A stretch of DNA of 64,000 nt from Pseudomonas sp. VD-NE ins (GCF_031882575.1 NZ_CP134772.1:2809001-2873000), one strand, 5' to 3'; numbered from the stretch's first letter, positions 16,872 through 28,055 are shown. The notes: a model not told the origin generated them from the sequence alone. A program made the numbers and translations.

Positions 16872-18086
16872 ATGACGACTGCCATCAATACTGCTGGAGA
16901 AAAGGGCGACGCTGCCATCGGTGCGCACCTGGTACGCGACGTCAGCCTGCCGGCACTGGTGCTGCATCGCGAAGCGCTGGAGCACAACATCCATTGGATG
17001 CAAAAGTTTGTCAGCGACAGCGGTGCCGAACTGGCGCCTCACGGTAAAACCAGCATGACCCCGGCGCTGTTCAAGCGTCAGCTCGATGCCGGCGCGTGGG
17101 GCATCACCCTCGCCAGCGCGACCCAGACCCGCGCCGCTTACGCCCATGGTGTGCGCCGCGTGCTGATGGCCAACCAATTGGTCGGCACGCCGAACATGGC
17201 GCTGATTGCCGATCTGCTTGCCGATCCGGCGTTCGATTTCTATTGCATGGTCGATCACCCGGACAACGTCGCTGACCTCGGCGCCTACTTCGCCTCGCGC
17301 GGGGTGAAGCTGAACGTGATGATCGAGTACGGCGTGGTCGGTGGTCGTTGTGGTTGCCGCAGCGAGCAGGAAGTCATCGAACTGGCCAAGTCGATCAACG
17401 CACAACCGGCGCTGGCCCTGACTGGCATTGAAGGCTACGAAGGGGTGATTCACGGCGATCACGCCGTCAGTGGCATTCGTGAATTTGCTGCTTCACTGGT
17501 ACGTCTGGCGGTGCAATTGCAGAACAGCGGCGCGTTCGCGATCGCCAAGCCGATCATCACCGCCTCGGGTTCGGCGTGGTACGACCTGATCGCCGAATCG
17601 TTCGAAGCGCAGAACGCGGCGGGGCGTTTTCTCAGCGTGTTGCGCCCGGGCAGTTACGTGGCCCATGACCATGGTATCTACAAGGAAGCGCAGTGCTGCG
17701 TGCTCGACCGCCGCAGCGATCTGCACGAGGGCTTGCGTCCGGCGCTGGAAGTCTGGGCGCATGTGCAGTCGCTGCCTGAGCCGGGTTTTGCGGTGATCGC
17801 GCTGGGCAAGCGAGATGTTGCGTTCGATGCCGGTTTTCCGGTGCCATTGCTGCGTTACAAGGCCGGTGTGGTGCCGGCAGTGGGCGAAGACGTTGGCGCG
17901 TGCAAGGTCACGGCGGTGATGGACCAGCATGCGTTCATGACGGTAGCGCCGGGCGTTGAATTGCGCGTGGGCGACATCATTTCCTTTGGTACGTCGCACC
18001 CGTGCCTGACGTTCGACAAGTGGCGTGTGGGGTTGTTGGTGGATGAGCAGTTGTCGGTGATCGAGAGCATGGAGACTTGTTTCTAA
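16872..18086 (+). CDS. DSD1/D-threonine aldolase-like PLP enzyme, candidate D-glucosaminate dehydratase
   Basis: 404-aa enzyme with an alanine racemase-type PLP barrel. The PLP Lys is K59 in LAPHGKTSMTP, and a C-terminal metal-binding motif SHPC (about residues 375-378, in SFGTSHPCLTFDKW) is that of DSD1-type D-serine dehydratases and D-threonine aldolases. Families annotated as amino acid deaminase or D-glucosaminate dehydratase share this layout. With a KDG-type kinase gene next door, a RidA protein and an amino-acid-like importer, dehydration of D-glucosaminate to 2-keto-3-deoxygluconate plus ammonia is the most economical reading; P. fluorescens is known to make such an enzyme. A D-amino acid substrate remains possible. 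GTGAGGAG lies before the ATG. Confidence 0.8.
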   Translation: MTTAINTAGEKGDAAIGAHLVRDVSLPALVLHREALEHNIHWMQKFVSDSGAELAPHGKTSMTPALFKRQLDAGAWGITLASATQTRAAYAHGVRRVLMANQLVGTPNMALIADLLADPAFDFYCMVDHPDNVADLGAYFASRGVKLNVMIEYGVVGGRCGCRSEQEVIELAKSINAQPALALTGIEGYEGVIHGDHAVSGIREFAASLVRLAVQLQNSGAFAIAKPIITASGSAWYDLIAESFEAQNAAGRFLSVLRPGSYVAHDHGIYKEAQCCVLDRRSDLHEGLRPALEVWAHVQSLPEPGFAVIALGKRDVAFDAGFPVPLLRYKAGVVPAVGEDVGACKVTAVMDQHAFMTVAPGVELRVGDIISFGTSHPCLTFDKWRVGLLVDEQLSVIESMETCF

Positions 18087-18103
18087 GACTTCAGACCGCG
18101 TCG

Positions 18104-18206
18104 CGGCCAATCGCTGGCAAGCCAGCTCCCACAGGGTTCTGTGTTGATTACAAAATTTGTGAGCGACATGAATCCTTGTGGGAGCTGGCTTGCCAGCGAT
18201 GAGGCC
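18104..18206. repeat. REPIN (TCGCTGGCAAGCCAGC subtype)
   Basis: Arms at 18104-18136 and 18174-18206 are reverse complements built on TCGCTGGCAAGCCAGC and GTGGGAGC. The right arm supplies a spurious in-frame ATG upstream of the kinase gene. Same subtype as 29517-29612. Confidence 0.93.
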
Positions 18207-18243
18207 AGACCAGACACCCGCGCATCAACAGAGACAGCACAAG

Positions 18244-19176
18244 ATGAACACCCTTAGCCCCTTGGGCCCGAACATCCCACGCATCGCCCTGATCGGCGAA
18301 TGCATGATCGAACTGCAGCAACGCGCCGACGGCAGTCTGCAGCAAAGCTTCGGCGGCGACACCCTGAACACCGCGGTGTATCTGTCCCGCGCGATGGGCG
18401 ACAAGGCACAGGTCGATTACGTCACCGCGCTGGGTGACGACAGCTTCAGCGATGCCATGTGCCAGATCTGGTCCGATGAAGGCATTGGCCTTGATCTGGT
18501 GCAACGTCTACCGGGTCGCCTGCCGGGACTGTATTGCATCCAGACCGATGCCAGCGGCGAGCGGCGTTTTCTCTACTGGCGCAATGAAGCGGCGGTTCGC
18601 GACTGTTTCACCACCCCGGCTGCCGAGCCGATTCTGGCGGCATTGCCAGATTACGATGTGCTGTATTTCAGCGGCATCACCCTGGCTGTGCTCGGCGCAT
18701 CGGGCCGGGAACAACTGATCCAGACCTTGATCGAAGCGCGCCAGCGCGATGCGCGAATCGTTTTCGACAACAACTATCGGCCACGCTTGTGGGCCTCAGT
18801 AGAAGATGCGCGCGCGGCGTATCGCAGTGTGTTGCCCTACGTTGATCTGGCGTTATTGACGGTGGATGACGAACAGGCGCTGTTCGGTTTCGCCGATTGC
18901 GAGGAGGTGTTTGCCGCTTATGCGCAGTTCGGCACGCCGGAAGTCGTGCTCAAGCGTGGCGCCGAGGCGTGCCTGATTCGTTGTGATGGCGAGTCATTTG
19001 AAGTGCCGGCGCAGAAAGTCGCGAAGGTGGTGGACACCACGGCGGCGGGGGACTCGTTCAGTGCGGCGTATCTGGCCAGTCGATTGCGCGGCGGAAGTCC
19101 GGCTGAGGCTGCCGAGGCCGGGCACTTGCTGGCCAGCAAGGTGATTCAGGTGCCGGGTGCACTGATCCCGAAATAG
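18244..19176 (+). CDS. kdgK: PfkB-family sugar kinase, probable 2-keto-3-deoxygluconate kinase
   Basis: 310-aa ribokinase-like enzyme. It opens with PRIALIGECMIELQQ and has SFGGDTLNTAVYLSR near residue 45 and the catalytic anion-hole/base motif DTTAAGDSFSAAYL near residue 265, all as in KdgK. The start is the ATG at 18244; an earlier in-frame ATG at 18178 would add residues coded by a REPIN and is rejected. It would phosphorylate KDG to KDPG for the Entner-Doudoroff pathway. Adjacent to the putative glucosaminate dehydratase, it completes that route. Confidence 0.88.
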   Translation: MNTLSPLGPNIPRIALIGECMIELQQRADGSLQQSFGGDTLNTAVYLSRAMGDKAQVDYVTALGDDSFSDAMCQIWSDEGIGLDLVQRLPGRLPGLYCIQTDASGERRFLYWRNEAAVRDCFTTPAAEPILAALPDYDVLYFSGITLAVLGASGREQLIQTLIEARQRDARIVFDNNYRPRLWASVEDARAAYRSVLPYVDLALLTVDDEQALFGFADCEEVFAAYAQFGTPEVVLKRGAEACLIRCDGESFEVPAQKVAKVVDTTAAGDSFSAAYLASRLRGGSPAEAAEAGHLLASKVIQVPGALIPK

Positions 19177-19204
19177 ATTTATATGGCCGTTTGCTGCGCA
19201 ATCG

Positions 19205-19270
19205 GTTCGCGAGCAGGCTCGCTCCCACAGGGGAATGCATTCCAAATGTGGGAGCGAGCCTGCTCGCGAA
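19205..19270. repeat. REP doublet (compact)
   Basis: TTCGCGAGCAGGCTCGCTCC at 19205-19224 and its complement ending at 19270, nearly perfect, lying between the convergent kdgK and parvulin genes. Confidence 0.93.
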
Positions 19271-19289
19271 AGGGCCCTGAAGCCAAGCC

Positions 19290-19565
19290 TCAGTCGCGGT
19301 AAAACACCTGCACAAGGTGATACCCGAACTTGCTCTTGATCGGCCCATGCACGGTGCGCAGCGGCTTTTTGAAAATCACCGCGTCAATCGCGCCCACCAT
19401 TTGCCCCGGCCGCACTTCACCCAGATCACCGCCGCGCTTGCCGGACGGGCAGGTCGAGAATTTCTTCGCCAGCACATCGAACGCTTCACCCTTGGCGATA
19501 CGTTGTTTGAGTTGTTCGGCCTCTTCGGCGGTTTTCACCAGAATGTGGCGGGCTTGGGCTTTCAT
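19290..19565 (-). CDS. ppiC: Parvulin-type peptidyl-prolyl isomerase (small, PpiC)
   Basis: 91-aa single-domain parvulin: ARHILVKTAEEAEQL at the start, then FSTCPSGKRGGDLGEVRPGQMV in the middle and KSKFGYHLVQVFYRD at the end, the standard PpiC layout. There is no signal peptide, so it acts in the cytoplasm, catalysing cis-trans isomerisation of peptidyl-prolyl bonds. A second member of the same family is at 35317. It stands alone, between the convergent kinase gene and the histidine kinase gene. Confidence 0.93.
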   Translation of the reverse strand: MKAQARHILVKTAEEAEQLKQRIAKGEAFDVLAKKFSTCPSGKRGGDLGEVRPGQMVGAIDAVIFKKPLRTVHGPIKSKFGYHLVQVFYRD

Positions 19566-19616
19566 CGTGCGGTACCTGATAACGGGGTGACGGCGGGGCG
19601 CGGATTATGCCTCAAG

Positions 19617-22154
19617 TCACAGGGTTTGGCTGATCATCGTGCGGATCTTGCTGGCCAGCAGCTCAATGGCAAACGGTTTGGCGACCATGTCCATGCCATC
19701 CTCGAGAAAACCCTGACGCTCGGCGGCTTTCTGCGCATATCCGGTCATGAACAGCACCTTGAGGCCGGGCCGATGCTGACGGGCGATTTCCGCCAGTTGC
19801 CGGCCATTCATGCCCGGCAGGCCGACATCGGTGACCAGCAGATCCACGCGTAGATCGGACTCCAGCAGCGGCAGGGCGGTCTTGGCATCTTCGGCTTCGT
19901 GGGCCTGATAACCCAACTCCCTGAGCAGATCGAGCACCAGCATGCGCACCGCCGGGTCGTCCTCGACGACCACTACGGTTTCGCCAGTCGCCGTCGCCGG
20001 CGCTTGTTCAATGGGCGCGACAGCCGGCCGTTCCGCCTCGACGCCGTACAAGCGCGGCAAGTACAACCGCACGCAAGTGCCTTGGCCCGGCAGGCTGTCG
20101 AGGCTGACGTGGCCGCCGGACTGCTGGGCAAACCCGTAAATCATCGACAGCCCCAACCCGGTGCCCTGGCCAATCGGCTTGGTGGTGAAGAACGGGTCGA
20201 AGGCCTTGGAGCGCACGGACGGCGTCATCCCCGTACCGTTGTCGCTGACCGCCAGCATCAGATAGTCGCCGGCCTTGACCGGTTCGAGCGTGGTGATGTC
20301 GCTGCCGTCGAGATAGACGTTGGCGGTTTCGATCAGCAACTCGCCACCCTCGGGCATCGCATCGCGGGCATTGATGACCAGGTTGAGCAGGGCGTTTTCC
20401 AGTTGGCTGACGTCGGTGCTGACCGGCCACACATGCTCGGCCAGACGCAGGGTGAGTTCGATCGGATCGCCCTTGGTGCGCCGGATCAGATCTTCCAGCG
20501 AATGCACCAGTTCATTGACGTTTAGGGTTTTGCGATCCAGCGATTGGCGTCGCGAAAACGCCAGCAAACGATGGGTCAGTGCCGCCGCACGGTTGGCCGA
20601 CGACACCGCCGCTTCGGTAAAGCGACCAATTTCGTCGGCCCGACCGTTGGCGATGTAGCGCTGCATCAAATCGAGGCTGCCGATGATCCCGGTGAGCATG
20701 TTGTTGAAGTCGTGGGCGATACCACCAGTGAGCTGACCGACAGCTTCCATCTTCTGCGCATGGCGCAACGCATCTTCGGCGCGCTCGCGTTCGAACATCT
20801 CGTTCTGCAAACGCTGGTTGGCCTGCGCCAATTGTTCGGTACGGGCGCTGACCCGTTCTTCGAGGGTCTCGTTGAGATTGCGCAAGGCCTCTTCGGTTTT
20901 CTTGCGCTCGGTCTCGTCGATGACAAAGATATAGAAGCCACTGATCGCGCCGTCGGCGGCGTAACGCGGCAAATAATTCATCAGCGCGTGTCGATTACTG
21001 CCATCGCGGTGCGGGGTGTAAAGGCTGAATGAACAGGGCCTGCCGGCCAACGCCTCGGCAATGTACGGCAGGCGCAGGAAGTAGGCTTCTTCACCGATGA
21101 CGTCGCGAATCGTGCGTCCGTAGAGTTCCTGTGGCGTGAGGCCGTACCAGTCGAGATAGGCTGCGTTGTTCAGGCGGAAGCGTTCTTCGCGGTCGACATA
21201 ACTGATCAGGATCGGCATGGCGTTGATGATCAATTGCAGTTCGGTCTGACTCTGGCGCAAAGCCTGTTCGGTGTGTTTACGCTCGGTCAGGTCCAGCGCC
21301 GCCCCGAGGAAACGCACGGGCCGGCCATGGTGATCCTTGTAGCAACGCCCGCGCGCGAACACCCAGCGCACCTCGCCATCGCCTTGCTGCAAACGATATT
21401 CCTCAGCGTATTCGGTGCCGTAGGTGATGCAGTGTTTGATGCTGCGCGCGACCATCGCACGGTCTTCCGGGTGCACGCCTTGCAAGTAATCGCTGATCGG
21501 CAACTGGCTGGCAAGACTGGGGTCGATGCCATGCAACTGGGCGAAATGCGCATCGGCGATGAAGCGATCTTCGCCGATGTCCCAATCCCAGGTGCCGACG
21601 GCATCGGTTGCGGCCAGGGCCAGTTGCAGGCGCTCCTCGGTTTCCCGTTGGGCCTTGAGGCTTTCTTCGGAGCGTCGCTGCAGTTCCAGAGCGATGCGGC
21701 GGCGTTCGTTGGTTTCGATGGCGGTAACGAGAATCCCGGCGACTTGCGCAGTTTCATCGCGGATCGGGCTGTAGGTCAGATCCAGCCAAAAGTCGGACTC
21801 TTTGCCGTCCCGTTGCAGGGTGAAGCGTCTTTCACTGTAGGTGCGCACCTGGCCTTGTAGGACGGCGCTGTAAATCGGGTCGGTAAAGTCGCGAAGTTCC
21901 GGCCATATCTGGTGCGCAGGCTGTCCGAAAGCGTGCGGATGCTTGTGGCCGGCGAGCAGGGCGAAACCATTGTTGTAGATCTGCGTGAGTTGCGGGCCCC
22001 ACAACAACAGCATCGGCATCGGCGAGTGAATCACGATGTCCACCGCGGTACGCAGGCTCTGCGGCCAGTTGCCGGCAGCGCCCAAGGGGCTGCGGCTCCA
22101 GTCGGTACGGGCGATCAGAGCCTGCGCGTCGTCGGTGTTCGGTACAGCATTCAT
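19617..22154 (-). CDS. Hybrid sensor histidine kinase with three PAS domains and a receiver
   Basis: 845 aa without clear membrane segments, so probably a cytoplasmic sensor. Three PAS-type segments span about 40-155, 180-290 and 305-420 (the second and third each end in a PAC-like RFLGAALDLTERK or FYIFVIDETERKK). A coiled coil follows (about 420-470), then the phospho-acceptor GGIAHDFNN (His near 482), an HATPase domain with NLVINARDAMPEGG, DNGTGM and GTGLGLSMIYGF, and a C-terminal receiver (about 725-845) with VVVEDD, the phospho-acceptor LLVTDVGLPG and a Lys in MVAKPF. It resembles blue-light/PAS hybrid kinases, but no LOV cysteine motif was seen. No cognate response regulator is adjacent. 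Confidence 0.9.
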   Translation of the reverse strand: MNAVPNTDDAQALIARTDWSRSPLGAAGNWPQSLRTAVDIVIHSPMPMLLLWGPQLTQIYNNGFALLAGHKHPHAFGQPAHQIWPELRDFTDPIYSAVLQGQVRTYSERRFTLQRDGKESDFWLDLTYSPIRDETAQVAGILVTAIETNERRRIALELQRRSEESLKAQRETEERLQLALAATDAVGTWDWDIGEDRFIADAHFAQLHGIDPSLASQLPISDYLQGVHPEDRAMVARSIKHCITYGTEYAEEYRLQQGDGEVRWVFARGRCYKDHHGRPVRFLGAALDLTERKHTEQALRQSQTELQLIINAMPILISYVDREERFRLNNAAYLDWYGLTPQELYGRTIRDVIGEEAYFLRLPYIAEALAGRPCSFSLYTPHRDGSNRHALMNYLPRYAADGAISGFYIFVIDETERKKTEEALRNLNETLEERVSARTEQLAQANQRLQNEMFERERAEDALRHAQKMEAVGQLTGGIAHDFNNMLTGIIGSLDLMQRYIANGRADEIGRFTEAAVSSANRAAALTHRLLAFSRRQSLDRKTLNVNELVHSLEDLIRRTKGDPIELTLRLAEHVWPVSTDVSQLENALLNLVINARDAMPEGGELLIETANVYLDGSDITTLEPVKAGDYLMLAVSDNGTGMTPSVRSKAFDPFFTTKPIGQGTGLGLSMIYGFAQQSGGHVSLDSLPGQGTCVRLYLPRLYGVEAERPAVAPIEQAPATATGETVVVVEDDPAVRMLVLDLLRELGYQAHEAEDAKTALPLLESDLRVDLLVTDVGLPGMNGRQLAEIARQHRPGLKVLFMTGYAQKAAERQGFLEDGMDMVAKPFAIELLASKIRTMISQTL

Positions 22155-22267
22155 TACATCAGTCCTGAGCGTGGTTCGTTGAGGCGACGTCTATCATTGT
22201 TGCAGTCGATCTGCGCCAGGCGCAGGCCATTGTCTGTTCATTGAATGCTTCGCGGGTGCTTTTTGCC

Positions 22268-23377
22268 ATGGAAATCGATGCGCTGTTGTCTATTTTGTCC
22301 AATAAAAACGGTTCCGACCTGTTTCTCTCCACGGGGGCACCGCCAAGTGCGCGCGTCGACGGCGTGCTTACAGCGTTGAGCGAACAGCCGTTCAAGAACG
22401 GTGAAACCGCCGCCATCGCTGCCTCCTTGATGGACGCCGAGCAACGGCGGGAGTTCGACCGGGATCTGGAAATGAACCTGGCGATTTCGCGAGCGGGCAT
22501 CGGGCGTTTTCGTGTGAACATCTTCAAGCAGCGCAACGATGTATCGATCGTCATTCGCAACGTCAAACTCGACATCCCGCGTTTCGCCGATCTGAAACTG
22601 CCGGCAGTACTGCTCGACACCGTTATGCTCAAGCAAGGGCTGATCCTCTTTGTCGGGGCCACCGACTCCGGTAAATCGACGTCGCTGGCCGCACTGATCG
22701 ACCACCGCAATCGCCATAGCACCGGGCATATCATCACTATCGAGGACCCGATCGAGTACATCCATCGCCACCAGCGCTCGATCATCAATCAGCGTGAAGT
22801 CGGGGTCGATACGCGCAGCTTCCACGCTGCGTTGAAAAACACTCTGCGTCAGGCCCCGGATGTGGTGCTGATCGGCGAAATCCGTGACCGCGAAACCATG
22901 GAACATGCCTTGGCGTTCGCCGATACCGGGCATCTGGTGCTCTCGACGTTGCACGCGATTAACGCCAATCAGGCGTTGGATCGAATCATCAATATGTTCC
23001 CGCAAGAGCGGCGGCCGCAATTGTTGCAGACGTTAGGCAACAACCTGAAAGCCTGCGTCTCGCAACGTCTTGTCAGGACGGAGGGTGGGCAGAGAAGGGC
23101 GGCAGTGGAGGTGTTGTTGGGGACACCGACTATCAGTGATCTGATACGCCACAATGAATTGGGCGATCTCAAAGCGATGATGGAAAAGTCCGGGGAGGCG
23201 GGTATGCAGACGTTTGATCAGTCGTTGTTCGAATTGGTCGAAGAGGGCGCGATCAATGAGGAGGAAGCGTTGAAATATTCCGATTCGGCCAATAATTTGA
23301 AGTTGAGGATAAAGCTGCATCGAGAGACCGTCGGCAAGGTCAGCCCGTCAAGCAGTGATTGGGGGCTGATGGACTGA
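22268..23377 (+). CDS. PilT/PilU-family type IV pilus ATPase
   Basis: 369-aa secretion ATPase of the retraction type. Motifs in order: Walker A GATDSGKST (about residues 129-137), Asp box TIEDPIEYIH (about 157), Walker B DVVLIGEIRDRETM (about 200) and His box HLVLSTLHAINANQA (about 218). In Walker A, Asp replaces the usual Gly before SGKS. The start at 22268 (MEIDALLSILSNKNGSDLFLSTG) matches the family N-terminus. Length and sequence fit PilU better than PilT (about 344 aa). It stands alone, away from other pilus genes, so its role as PilU rather than a paralogue is inference. Confidence 0.85.
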   Translation: MEIDALLSILSNKNGSDLFLSTGAPPSARVDGVLTALSEQPFKNGETAAIAASLMDAEQRREFDRDLEMNLAISRAGIGRFRVNIFKQRNDVSIVIRNVKLDIPRFADLKLPAVLLDTVMLKQGLILFVGATDSGKSTSLAALIDHRNRHSTGHIITIEDPIEYIHRHQRSIINQREVGVDTRSFHAALKNTLRQAPDVVLIGEIRDRETMEHALAFADTGHLVLSTLHAINANQALDRIINMFPQERRPQLLQTLGNNLKACVSQRLVRTEGGQRRAAVEVLLGTPTISDLIRHNELGDLKAMMEKSGEAGMQTFDQSLFELVEEGAINEEEALKYSDSANNLKLRIKLHRETVGKVSPSSSDWGLMD

Positions 23378-23488
23378 AGCGCCCCATTCAAACGGCAGAC
23401 GGGGCGCGAATACGAGGGTCGAACGTGTGGTTATGAGGCTCGACATCCATCGTATTGCGCACTCGCGGGTCCTTGCAGAGCAGTCATT

Positions 23489-25444
<1,956 letters not shown>

Positions 25445-25493
25445 TGGTTGCCTCTTGTTTTATTCATGCACAAGGTCGAGCGCACACATAACA

Positions 25494-25587
25494 CCTGTGG
25501 GAGCGAGCCTGCTCGCGAAGACGTCCGTGCATTCAACGACTTCATTGGCTGACCCAGCGCTTTCGCGAGCAGGCTCGCTCCCACAGA
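25494..25587. repeat. REPIN (GCGAGCCTGCTCGC subtype)
   Basis: Arms at 25494-25519 (CCTGTGGGAGCGAGCCTGC) and 25562-25587 are reverse complements. It separates the two enzyme genes of the ketone-body operon and may shape RNA stability between them. Confidence 0.93.
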
Positions 25588-25602
25588 AGGGGGATGGCTG
25601 TG

Positions 25603-26376
25603 CTATTGGGCCAGCCAGCCACCATCAATATTCCACGCCGCCCCACGCACCTGGCTGCCAGCTTCGCTGCACAAAAACAACACCAGCTCACCCAGATGCT
25701 GCGGTGTGACGAACTCCAGCGACGGTTGTTTTTCGGCCAGCAAATCATGCTGCGCCTGCTGCGGATCGACACCCTTGGCCGCGCGGTCATCGATCTGCTT
25801 CTGCACCAGCGGCGTCAACACCCAGCCCGGGCAGATTGCGTTGCAGGTGACGTTGCTGGTCGCGGTTTCCAGGCCAACCACTTTGGTCAAGCCGATCACG
25901 CCGTGCTTGGCGGCCACATAAGCCGCTTTGCCGGTCGAACCGACCTGGCCATGCACCGAGGCGATATTGATGATCCGCCCCCAACCTTTGGCGCGCATTC
26001 CCGGCAGGCTCAAGCGTGTGCTGTGAAACACCGAAGACAGGTTGATCGCGATGATCGAATCCCAACGTTCGACGGAAAAGTCTTCTACGGCGGCGACATG
26101 CTGGATGCCGGCGTTGTTGACCAGAATGTCGACGCCGCCGAACTCGCGCTCGGCGTAATTGATCATGTCGGCGATCTGCGCCGGGTCACTGACATCGGCC
26201 GGATGATGGCCGACCTTGCCGCCGAATTGCCCGACCTCGGCGATGACTTTGGACGCGTCGCCAAAGCCGTTGAGAATCAGGTTCGCGCCAGCCTTGGCCA
26301 AGCTCAGTGCGATGCCCAGGCCAATGCCGCTGGTGGAGCCGGTTACCAGTGCAGTCTTGCCGGAAAGAGTGGTCAT
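25603..26376 (-). CDS. D-3-hydroxybutyrate dehydrogenase (SDR)
   Basis: 257-aa classical short-chain dehydrogenase. TGSTSGIGLGIA (residues about 11-22) is the NAD-binding glycine loop, NNAG follows, and the catalytic YVAAK and the IINIASVHGQ strand are present. The last residues, GAAWNIDGGWLAQ, and IQHVAAVEDFSVERWD match bacterial 3-hydroxybutyrate dehydrogenases. It oxidises 3-hydroxybutyrate to acetoacetate with NAD. The start is taken at 26376 (MTTLSGKTALVTG). It lies 7 bases after the permease stop, in the same operon. Confidence 0.93.
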   Translation of the reverse strand: MTTLSGKTALVTGSTSGIGLGIALSLAKAGANLILNGFGDASKVIAEVGQFGGKVGHHPADVSDPAQIADMINYAEREFGGVDILVNNAGIQHVAAVEDFSVERWDSIIAINLSSVFHSTRLSLPGMRAKGWGRIINIASVHGQVGSTGKAAYVAAKHGVIGLTKVVGLETATSNVTCNAICPGWVLTPLVQKQIDDRAAKGVDPQQAQHDLLAEKQPSLEFVTPQHLGELVLFLCSEAGSQVRGAAWNIDGGWLAQ

Positions 26377-26383
26377 GAATACC

Positions 26384-27775
26384 TCACACAATGCCAGTGG
26401 CGTAGAAAGTGCCGATCACGACGAAAACCGCCAGGGTCTTGATCAGCGTAATACAGAAAATGTCTTTATAGGCTTCGCGGTGGGTCAGGCCCGTCACCGC
26501 GAGCAAGGTGATGACCGCGCCGTTGTGCGGCAGGGTGTCCATGCCGCCACTGGCCATCGCGGCAACGCGGTGCAGCACTTCCAGCGGAATGTTCGCGGCG
26601 TGGGCTGCGGCAATGAATTGTTCGGACATCGCCGCCAGCGCAATGCTCATGCCGCCTGATGCGGAGCCGGTGATACCGGCCAGCAGCGTCACGGTGATGG
26701 CTTCGTTGACCAGTGGATCGGGAATCTGCTTGAGCCAGTCGGCCAGGACCAGGAAGCCCGGCAGCGAAGCGATCACCGCGCCAAAGCCGTATTCCGACGC
26801 GGTGTTCATCGCCGCCAGCAACGCGCCGCTCACCGCGCTTTTGCTGCCTTCAGCGAGCTTGCTGCGAATCGCCTGAAAGCCGAACGCCAGCACCATCAGA
26901 ATGCCGACCAGCAACGCCGCCTGCACCGCCCAGATCGCCGTCAGTTTGGCGATCTCGGTGGTGACCGGCGTGGCCATGCCCGGCAGTGAGAGGCTGTGGG
27001 TCTTGCCGTACCACTGCGGAATCCATTGGGTGAACAGCAAGTTCATGATGCCCACCGCCAACAACGGCGAAAGGGCAATCCATGGGTTCGGCAGCTTCAG
27101 ATCCTCAGCGGTTTCCGGCTCGTTACGCAGTTCAGTGCCGTAACCTTCGCCGGCACGCTGGGCCTTGTTGCGCTGGCGCTGCAGAAACAGCATGCCGGTG
27201 CAAAACACGAAAATCGTGCCGATCACGCCCAGCCAGGGCGCCGCCCACGCGGTGGTATTGAAGAACGTGCTGGGGATGATGTTCTGGATCTGCGGCGTGC
27301 CGGGCAGGGCGTCCATGGTGAAAGAAAACGCGCCCAAAGCGATGGTCGCCGGGATCAGCCGTTTGGGAATATTGCTCTGGCGGAACATCTCGGCAGCAAA
27401 CGGGTAAACCGCAAAGACCACCACGAACAGCGACACGCCGCCATAAGTAAGCAGGGCGCAGACCAGCACGATCACCAGCATCGCCTGTTTGGTGCCGAGC
27501 AGGCGAATGGCGGCGGCAACGATCGAGCGTGAGAAGCCCGACAGTTCGATCAACTTGCCGAACACCGCACCGAGCAGGAACACAGGGAAATACAGTTTGA
27601 TGAAACCGACCATTTTCTCCATGAACACCCCGGTGAACGCAGGCGCGACGGCGGAGGGGTCAGTGAGCAGGACAGCGCCGAGGGCGGCAATCGGCGCGAA
27701 GAGGATAACGCTGTAGCCACGGTAGGCAGCCAGCATCAGCAGCGCCAGGGCTGCCAAGGCAATGATCACACTCAT
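26384..27775 (-). CDS. GntP-family permease, probably for 3-hydroxybutyrate or acetoacetate
   Basis: 463-aa integral membrane protein with about 12 hydrophobic segments. GNT-type features include LTYGGVSLFVVVFAVYPFA, GSASGGMSIALAAMS and MDTLPHNGAVITLLAVTG. Members next to hydroxybutyrate dehydrogenase genes are annotated as D-beta-hydroxybutyrate permeases, which fits the operon here. First gene after the candidate sigma-54 promoter at 27833-27849. Confidence 0.9.
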   Translation of the reverse strand: MSVIIALAALALLMLAAYRGYSVILFAPIAALGAVLLTDPSAVAPAFTGVFMEKMVGFIKLYFPVFLLGAVFGKLIELSGFSRSIVAAAIRLLGTKQAMLVIVLVCALLTYGGVSLFVVVFAVYPFAAEMFRQSNIPKRLIPATIALGAFSFTMDALPGTPQIQNIIPSTFFNTTAWAAPWLGVIGTIFVFCTGMLFLQRQRNKAQRAGEGYGTELRNEPETAEDLKLPNPWIALSPLLAVGIMNLLFTQWIPQWYGKTHSLSLPGMATPVTTEIAKLTAIWAVQAALLVGILMVLAFGFQAIRSKLAEGSKSAVSGALLAAMNTASEYGFGAVIASLPGFLVLADWLKQIPDPLVNEAITVTLLAGITGSASGGMSIALAAMSEQFIAAAHAANIPLEVLHRVAAMASGGMDTLPHNGAVITLLAVTGLTHREAYKDIFCITLIKTLAVFVVIGTFYATGIV

Positions 27776-27832
27776 GGTGTGTCTCTCCAGAATTGTTATT
27801 TTTGTGGGTGGAACGGGTGTGGGAGAGGCGTT

Positions 27833-27849
27833 AGCGAGATCTGTGCCAG
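27833..27849 (-). promoter_or_regulatory. Candidate sigma-54 promoter for the ketone-body operon
   Basis: On the minus strand CTGGCACAGATCTCGCT reads 27849 to 27833: TGGCAC, then TCGC in the place of TTGC, with exact GG-N10-GC spacing. Start of transcription would be near 27823, leaving about 48 bases before the permease ATG. A sigma-54 activator gene is directly upstream. Confidence 0.65.
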
Positions 27850-27911
27850 ATGTTTAAGTCATTGAAATATAAGGAAGTTACTGATTGGTTTGAAGGGGTT
27901 TCAGGTGTTTT

Positions 27912-27927
27912 GTCTCATTTTAGAGAC
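27912..27927. promoter_or_regulatory. Candidate upstream activator site 1
   Basis: GTCTCATTTTAGAGAC is a palindrome with perfect outer GTCTC/GAGAC arms. It recurs with little change at 28056-28071. It lies 63 bases upstream of the -24 element. Confidence 0.6.
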
Positions 27928-27939
27928 CGGGTTAAGCCG

Positions 27940-28019
27940 AAAAGATCGCAGCCTTCGGCAGCTCCTACAGTGCGGACGCGAATTTCCCCGGTAGGAGCTG
28001 CCGAAGGCTGCGATCTTTT
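27940..28019. repeat. REPIN, GTAGGAGCTGCCGAAGGC family
   Basis: Arms at 27940-27968 and 27991-28019 are perfect reverse complements around a 22-base centre. It is the same family as 8365-8457. It sits exactly between the two putative activator sites. Confidence 0.93.
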
Positions 28020-28055
28020 GATCTTCAAACAATCGATCTATAGAAAGAGATCATT

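Noticed and set aside
15798..17462. 554-codon minus-strand frame over the array, the IclR gene and the start of the dehydratase gene
   Set aside because: It reads the repeat array and two well-supported genes in antisense, and has no recognisable domain.
18178..18243. N-terminal extension of the KDG-type kinase
   Set aside because: The extra residues (MGAGLPAM...) come from the REPIN right arm.
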